A stretch of 64,000 nucleotides of DNA from Streptomyces tirandamycinicus (GTDB lineage: Bacteria; Actinomycetota; Actinomycetes; Streptomycetales; Streptomycetaceae). The stretch's first letter is position 1; every line of letters starts with the position of its first letter. Location of the stretch: contig NZ_CP029188.1 of assembly GCF_003097515.1 (NCBI RefSeq), positions 5,810,531 through 5,874,530 of the forward strand, read 5' to 3'. The position numbers and the translations under genes were made by a program. Below the pieces are notes generated by a model, which was given only the letters and a program-made list of their open reading frames with translations, searched no databases and was not told where the DNA came from. Positions 59,681 to 64,000 of the stretch are shown here, one piece after another.

Positions 59681-60619
59681 TCAGGCGCCGCTGGAGGCCA
59701 GGTCCTTCGCCGGGCCGTTCACCGGCTCGGCGGCGCCCGTGAGGTCCATGACGAACAGCGGGACCCCGAGGCCGTCGGCCCGCACCCGGGCGTCCGCGGA
59801 GTAGCCGGCGAGCGAGAAGACGACGCTCCGGGCGGAGGAGTTCAGTCCGCTCAGCCAGAGGCACTCCACGGCGCGCAGGGTGACGGGCCGGGTGGTCGGG
59901 TCCACCTGGGCGACCAGGCCCGGGGCGCGCAGATCGATCCCGGACGCGGTCCGTTCCTCGGGCTGGACGACCTCCTGGAAGCCCAGCCAGCGCAGATACC
60001 GTGCCGCGGCGGTCACCGCGTCGCGTGCCGTGCGGATCGGGACCGGGCGGAAGGCGGGGCGGTAGGCCGGAGGCGGTGGCGCGGCGAAGGGGCAGTCCTC
60101 CGCCGTCCCGCCGGAGCCGGACGGCAGCGGGGCCTCCGCGGGCCCGTCGGGGCCCGTCGGCATCGGCGCATCCGCAGGCGTGGCGCCCGGATCCGCCGGG
60201 CCCGCCTCCTGTTGTCGGCCGAAAGCGGCCGGACCGGGGTGGCCGGGCCCGCCTGCCGCGCCGGTCCCCGAGGCCGCGAGGGGGCCGTCGGCGCCCGAGG
60301 CGGCGGCGGTGGCCCGCTGCGCCGCCGCCGCGCCGGCCGACGTCTCCGGCATCGCGGTCACCGGCCGCACCGGGATCCGCAGCACCGTGCCGCAGGGGCA
60401 GCCGAGCTCCGGCTGCGGCCACTGGTCCTGCCGTCCGCACGCCGGGCAGCGCACGGTGACCCAGTCGTCGGTCCAGGTGCGGTGGCGGATCGGTTCGGCG
60501 GGAGCCCCCTGCAGCAGGGGCGGGGCGAGCGGTGCGCCGCAGGCGCAGGGATAGACGGGGGACGCGAAGGTGTGCGAGCGGCGGCACACCGGACAGCGCA
60601 CCGGTACGTGATCTCCCAT
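59681..60619 (-). CDS. zinc-ribbon protein with Mrr-like C-terminal domain
   Basis: A 312-aa protein. Two treble-clef-like metal sites lie in the first 90 residues (VRCPVCRRSHTF, CACGAP, VRCPACGRQDQW, GCPCG). A Pro/Ala/Gly linker spans about residues 100-200. The C-terminal domain (residues 210-310) resembles the Mrr/restriction-endonuclease-like fold: AARYLRWLGFQEVVQP, ASGIDLRAPGLVAQV and SLAGYSADARVRADGLGVPL. In active enzymes the pattern is D...(Q/E)xK; here AQV is followed by Asp, so the catalytic lysine is absent. It may bind rather than cut DNA. ATG 60619 is chosen for its GGGGGA leader. Confidence 0.72.
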   Translation of the reverse strand: MGDHVPVRCPVCRRSHTFASPVYPCACGAPLAPPLLQGAPAEPIRHRTWTDDWVTVRCPACGRQDQWPQPELGCPCGTVLRIPVRPVTAMPETSAGAAAAQRATAAASGADGPLAASGTGAAGGPGHPGPAAFGRQQEAGPADPGATPADAPMPTGPDGPAEAPLPSGSGGTAEDCPFAAPPPPAYRPAFRPVPIRTARDAVTAAARYLRWLGFQEVVQPEERTASGIDLRAPGLVAQVDPTTRPVTLRAVECLWLSGLNSSARSVVFSLAGYSADARVRADGLGVPLFVMDLTGAAEPVNGPAKDLASSGA

Positions 60620-60771
60620 GTCCGTCCCCCTTCGGCGCTTCCGGGTACGCCTCCGGTCCATCGTCCACCAACCGCGGCACCTGGGGGAGGGAGTTCGGCC
60701 ATCGGCGGCCGTCCTTCCCTTGACGCCCTCCGGCACGCCGCCTACATTGCTTCCGAATAGTAGAAAACATC

Positions 60772-60786
60772 TTCCGCAATACGGAA
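60772..60786. promoter_or_regulatory. palindromic operator upstream of gcl
   Basis: TTCCGCAATACGGAA is a perfect TTCCG-N5-CGGAA palindrome about 104 bp before gcl. A related, weaker TTCCGAATAGTAGAA lies 21 bp upstream (60751-60765), two helical turns away. AT-rich sequence around it marks the promoter. Spacing and form suit an IclR-type regulator such as an allantoin/glyoxylate repressor; the protein is not in the window. Confidence 0.65.
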
Positions 60787-60889
60787 AAGCAAGTGAGGCT
60801 GCGGAAGACGATCAGGGAACCAGCACGGAATCGACGCTCTCAGGTGGCGCGACAGAGCCCGATCCGCCAGGCCGAAGCAGGAGCACTCC

Positions 60890-62677
60890 ATGCCCCGTAT
60901 GACCGCCGCCCGAGCGGCTGTTGAGATCCTCAAGCGTGAAGGCGTCAGCCACGCATTCGGTGTGCCGGGCGCGGCGATCAACCCCTTCTACAAGGCCCTC
61001 AAGGAGGGCGGCGGCATCGACCACACCCTGGCCCGCCACGTGGAGGGCGCCTCGCACATGGCCGAGGGCTACACCCGCGCCGACCCGGGCAACATCGGTG
61101 TCTGCATCGGCACGTCGGGTCCTGCCGGCACCGACATGATCACCGGGCTGTACTCCGCCATCGGTGACTCGATTCCGATCCTGTGCATCACCGGACAGGC
61201 GCCGACGAACGTGATCCACAAGGAGGACTTCCAGGCCGTCGACATCGCGTCGATCGCCAAGCCGGTCACCAAGGCCGCCACGACGGTGCTGGAGGCCGCG
61301 CAGGTCCCCGGCGTCTTCCAGCAGGCGTTCCACCTGATGCGCTCGGGCCGCCCCGGCCCGGTCCTGATCGACCTGCCGATCGACGTCCAGCTCACCGAGA
61401 TCGAGTTCGACCCCGAGACGTACGAGCCGCTGCAGGCATGGAAGCCCGCCGCGACCCGCGCCCAGATCGAGAAGGCGCTCGCCTTCCTGCTGGAGGCCGA
61501 GCGCCCGCTGATCGTCGCCGGCGGGGGCGTCATCAACGCCGACGCCTCCGACCTGCTGGTCGAGTTCGCCGAGATCACCGGCACCCCCGTCATCCCGACC
61601 CTGATGGGCTGGGGCACCATCCCGGACGACCACGAACTCAACGCCGGCATGGTCGGCCTCCAGACCTCCCACCGCTACGGCAACGCCACCTTCCTGGAGT
61701 CCGACTTCGTCCTCGGCATCGGCAACCGCTGGGCCAACCGCCACACCGGCTACAAGCTGGACGTCTACACCCGCGGCCGGAAGTTCGTCCACGTCGACAT
61801 CGAGCCCACCCAGATCGGCAAGATCTTCGCCCCCGACTACGGCATCACCTCGGACGCCCGGGCCGCGCTGGAGCTCTTCGTCGAGGTCGCCAAGGAGCTG
61901 AAGGCGGCCGGAAGGCTGCCCGACCGCTCCGCGTGGGCCGCCTCCACGCAGGAGCGCAAGGCCACCCTGCAGCGCCGTACGCACTTCGACGACATCCCCA
62001 TCAAGCCGCAGCGCGTCTACGAGGAGATGAACAAGGCCTTCGGCCCGGAGACGCGCTACGTCACCACCATCGGCCTCTCCCAGATCGCCGGTGCGCAGAT
62101 GCTGCACGTCTACCGGCCGCGCCACTGGATCAACTGCGGCCAGGCGGGCCCGCTCGGCTGGACCATCCCGGCGGCGCTGGGCGCGGCCACGGCCGATCCG
62201 GACACCCCGGTGGTCGCCCTCTCCGGCGACTACGACTTCCAGTTCCTGATCGAGGAACTGGCGGTCGGCGCGCAGCACCGGATCCCGTACGTCCACGTCC
62301 TCGTCAACAACTCCTACCTGGGCCTGATCCGCCAGGCGCAGCTCGGCCTGGACATCGACTTCCAGGTCAACCTGGAGTTCGAGAACATCAACTCCCCGGA
62401 GCTGGGCGTCTACGGCGTCGACCACGTCAAGGTCGCCGAGGGCCTGGGGTGCAAGGCGATCCGCGTCACCGACCCGGGTGAACTGGGTGCGGCCTTCGAC
62501 CAGGCCCGCAAGCTCGCCGCCGAGCACCGGGTGCCGGTCGTCGTCGAGGCGATCCTGGAGCGGGTCACCAACATCGCGATGAGCCGGACCGCGGACATCA
62601 GCGACGTCACCGAGTTCGAGGAGGTCGCGACCGAGCCGGGCCACGCGCCGACCGCGATCGTGCCGCTGAGGGCCTGA
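60890..62677 (+). CDS. gcl: glyoxylate carboligase
   Basis: A 595-aa ThDP-dependent enzyme that joins two glyoxylates to tartronate semialdehyde and CO2. The N-terminal domain has ARHVEGASHMAEGYTRADPG. The normally conserved catalytic glutamate of ThDP enzymes is Val in this motif, the hallmark of Gcl. The ThDP motif is SGDYDFQFLIEELAVGAQHR ending in VNN. Full length. ATG 60890 follows GGAGCACTCC. With isocitrate lyase 28 kb away making glyoxylate, it fits allantoin or glycolate use; no hyi or glxR gene follows. Confidence 0.96.
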   Translation: MPRMTAARAAVEILKREGVSHAFGVPGAAINPFYKALKEGGGIDHTLARHVEGASHMAEGYTRADPGNIGVCIGTSGPAGTDMITGLYSAIGDSIPILCITGQAPTNVIHKEDFQAVDIASIAKPVTKAATTVLEAAQVPGVFQQAFHLMRSGRPGPVLIDLPIDVQLTEIEFDPETYEPLQAWKPAATRAQIEKALAFLLEAERPLIVAGGGVINADASDLLVEFAEITGTPVIPTLMGWGTIPDDHELNAGMVGLQTSHRYGNATFLESDFVLGIGNRWANRHTGYKLDVYTRGRKFVHVDIEPTQIGKIFAPDYGITSDARAALELFVEVAKELKAAGRLPDRSAWAASTQERKATLQRRTHFDDIPIKPQRVYEEMNKAFGPETRYVTTIGLSQIAGAQMLHVYRPRHWINCGQAGPLGWTIPAALGAATADPDTPVVALSGDYDFQFLIEELAVGAQHRIPYVHVLVNNSYLGLIRQAQLGLDIDFQVNLEFENINSPELGVYGVDHVKVAEGLGCKAIRVTDPGELGAAFDQARKLAAEHRVPVVVEAILERVTNIAMSRTADISDVTEFEEVATEPGHAPTAIVPLRA

Positions 62678-62714
62678 CGCGGCTCTCCGGCACGCCGCGC
62701 CGCGAGAGGTGGCC

Positions 62715-62743
62715 CGCCCGGCGGGCGGACCACCCGCCGGGCG
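62715..62743 (+). terminator. hairpin after gcl
   Basis: CGCCCGGCGGG (62715-62725) pairs with CCCGCCGGGCG (62733-62743), 11 bp perfect, loop of 7 nt, 38 bp after the gcl stop. Confidence 0.75.
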
Positions 62744-63450
62744 ATGCCCTCATCCGGGCGATGCCCTCATCCGGGCGGTGCCGTCATCCGGCGGTCATCC
62801 AGCGGTTCTCCAGCGGTTCTCCGGCGGGCATCCGGCGGTGGACACCGGGGCGCAGCCGGCTGCCCGGTGCGGCGCACCGCGCCGGGCCGTACCCGGCGAA
62901 CGCTTCGGCGCGTGACCGGCGCGCGGTGCGTCCGCCGTCGCGCAACGGGCCCGAGGCCCCGGCGTACCCGCCAGGTCGCCCACGAGCCGTGCCGTGCCGG
63001 GCCGCCCGGCGACGTCCCCGCCGGACCGGTCCACTCGCCGGCGCCGCGCCGAGCCGCCGATCCCGCCGTGTGCGTGCGTGCACGCTGCGGGTGCGCCGGG
63101 CGCCGGTACGGGTCCGCCGAGCCGCCGGACGGGTGGGCCGAGCCGCACGGGTGGGTGGGCCGGGGAGCCCACTGACCCTGCCGGGCCTGCCGGGCTGCGG
63201 GGCGCCGAGCGGCCGTTCGGGGCCGCCGGGGCGGTCGCAAGGGGCCGCCGGGCGCCGGTACGGTCCGCCGAGCCGCCGCGCGCGGGCTCCGCCGAGCCGC
63301 CGCGTCCGGGCTCCGCCGATCGGCCGTGGCCGCCCCCGAGCTCCGCAGAGCGGCGGTGGCCGCACCGGGGAGTCCGCCGAGAGCCGACTGACGCCGCCCG
63401 GGGGCGAGTTGAGGTGCGCCGCGTGCGCGGGACACGGCAATGTATGGCAG
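62744..63450. other. 700-bp gap with repeats
   Basis: GCGATGCCCTCATCCGG and GGTTCTCC(A/G)GCGG units repeat from 62741 to 62840. The rest is extreme GC, with GCCGCCGGGCGCCGGTACGG-like units repeated near 63090-63260. Long frames on the minus strand here lack any domain and look accidental. Confidence 0.5.
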
Positions 63451-64000
63451 GTGCACCCCATACCTCGGCAAGTACGGTCCGCCACCGGCCATATGCTCGT
63501 CAGCGGCGACGACGCCCTCGCCCACCGGCTCGCCGCCGAACTCCGCGACGTCTACCGGCAGCAGGTCACGCTCCTCGTACCGCCGAGCCGCTCGTCCCCG
63601 GGCCTTCCCGCGGACGCGGGCGCTCCCTCGGGAGGCCGGGCCCTCGCCCTCCTCGGCCGGGTGTCGGCCGGCATCGCCCGTACGGGAGGGCACCGCACGG
63701 CCGCCGACGGCGGCGGCGGACGGCCGTACGAGATGCCCGTCCTGGAGACCGACGACCCCGACGACGACGCGCTCCGGGCAGCGGGGGTGGAGACCGCCCA
63801 GGCCCTTGCGCTGGTGCACGAGAACGACGAGACCAACATCCGCGCCGCACTCACCGCCCGCCGGCTGAACCCCCGCCTGCGCCTGGTCATCCGCCTCTAC
63901 AACCGCAAGCTCGGCCAGCATCTCGAGGAACTGCTCGACCAGGCGGCGGTCCTCGCCGTCCCCGGGATGGCCGCGGACGACATCGACTCCTCGACGACCG
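63451..64000 (+). CDS. TrkA-N-like NAD-binding protein, cut by window end
   Basis: The frame from GTG 63451 (or ATG 63493, HMLVSGDDALAHRLAAELRD) is open to the last base of the window. It has a TrkA/RCK Rossmann start (LVSGDDALAHRLAAELR), ETDDPDDDALRAAGVETAQA, ALALVHENDETNIRAALTAR and LRLVIRLYNRKLGQHLEELL. This is the RCK N-domain of K+ channel/transporter regulators. At least 183 residues are present; the C-terminus lies outside. The glycine-rich loop is shorter than GxGxxG, so nucleotide binding is uncertain. Confidence 0.82.
   Translation, partial: MHPIPRQVRSATGHMLVSGDDALAHRLAAELRDVYRQQVTLLVPPSRSSPGLPADAGAPSGGRALALLGRVSAGIARTGGHRTAADGGGGRPYEMPVLETDDPDDDALRAAGVETAQALALVHENDETNIRAALTARRLNPRLRLVIRLYNRKLGQHLEELLDQAAVLAVPGMAADDIDSSTT

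Noticed and set aside
62767..63921. Long minus-strand frames in the gap after gcl
   Set aside because: They cross short tandem repeats and the start of the TrkA-like gene, and have an Arg/Ala/Pro composition typical of accidental frames.

Overview
The window is very GC-rich actinobacterial DNA, almost certainly Streptomyces. Third-position G/C is extreme, GTG and TTG starts are frequent, and the block metE, 3-hydroxybutyryl-CoA dehydrogenase, malate synthase, isocitrate lyase and a RamB-like regulator matches gene content I remember from Streptomyces coelicolor. I ran no database search; functions are assigned by reading the proteins.

Layout. 0.1-2.8 kb: a small membrane protein, then an FAD monooxygenase and its TetR regulator behind inverted repeats. 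3.1-15.2 kb: a copper island with a PepSY membrane protein, two His/Met-rich membrane proteins, a 71-aa Cys-cluster protein, a His-rich peptide, a Cu(I) P-type ATPase and a PCu(A)C-like protein. It also carries an ECF sigma factor, a FecBCD/BtuFCD-type uptake system and CopZ. The CopA operon has a Crp-type palindrome and a CsoR-type box in its promoter. 15.5-21.3 kb: a four-gene biosynthetic cluster of MFS exporter, asparagine-synthetase-like amidotransferase, cytochrome P450 and a DIT1/PvcA-family isocyanide synthase. 21.7-25.1 kb: a YcnI-like copper protein, a DUF5134-like protein and a CobF-VOC fusion. 25.4-34.3 kb: metE with a cobalamin riboswitch, then hydroxybutyryl-CoA dehydrogenase, malate synthase and isocitrate lyase, opposed by the RamB-like regulator. 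34.4-43.4 kb: a membrane protein, an oxidoreductase/SDR pair, a PucR regulator, a DUF4394 secreted protein and two secreted tripeptidyl-peptidase-like hydrolases. 43.5-53.2 kb: an eroded SDR 3' end, a DUF485/sodium:solute symporter pair, a second PucR regulator and a five-gene Liv-type ABC transporter. 53.2-55.3 kb: IS256-type debris around an AbiEii-type nucleotidyltransferase and its partner. 55.3-64.0 kb: CorA, an acyl-CoA synthetase, a GNAT acetyltransferase, a zinc-ribbon/Mrr-like protein, glyoxylate carboligase and a TrkA-like protein cut by the window end.

How it may fit together. The most interesting inference is that the isocyanide cluster is part of the copper island. Isocyanides bind Cu(I) tightly. 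Here the synthase, a P450 and an exporter are flanked on both sides by copper export, chaperone and cell-surface genes and by an uptake system of the metallophore type. This suggests a copper-binding isonitrile (chalkophore-like or copper-managing) metabolite. The product, and whether the ABC system takes it up, cannot be read from the sequence.

Short tandem repeats (10-17 bp, up to about 33 bp) are unusually common in the intergenic gaps, and several run into gene ends.
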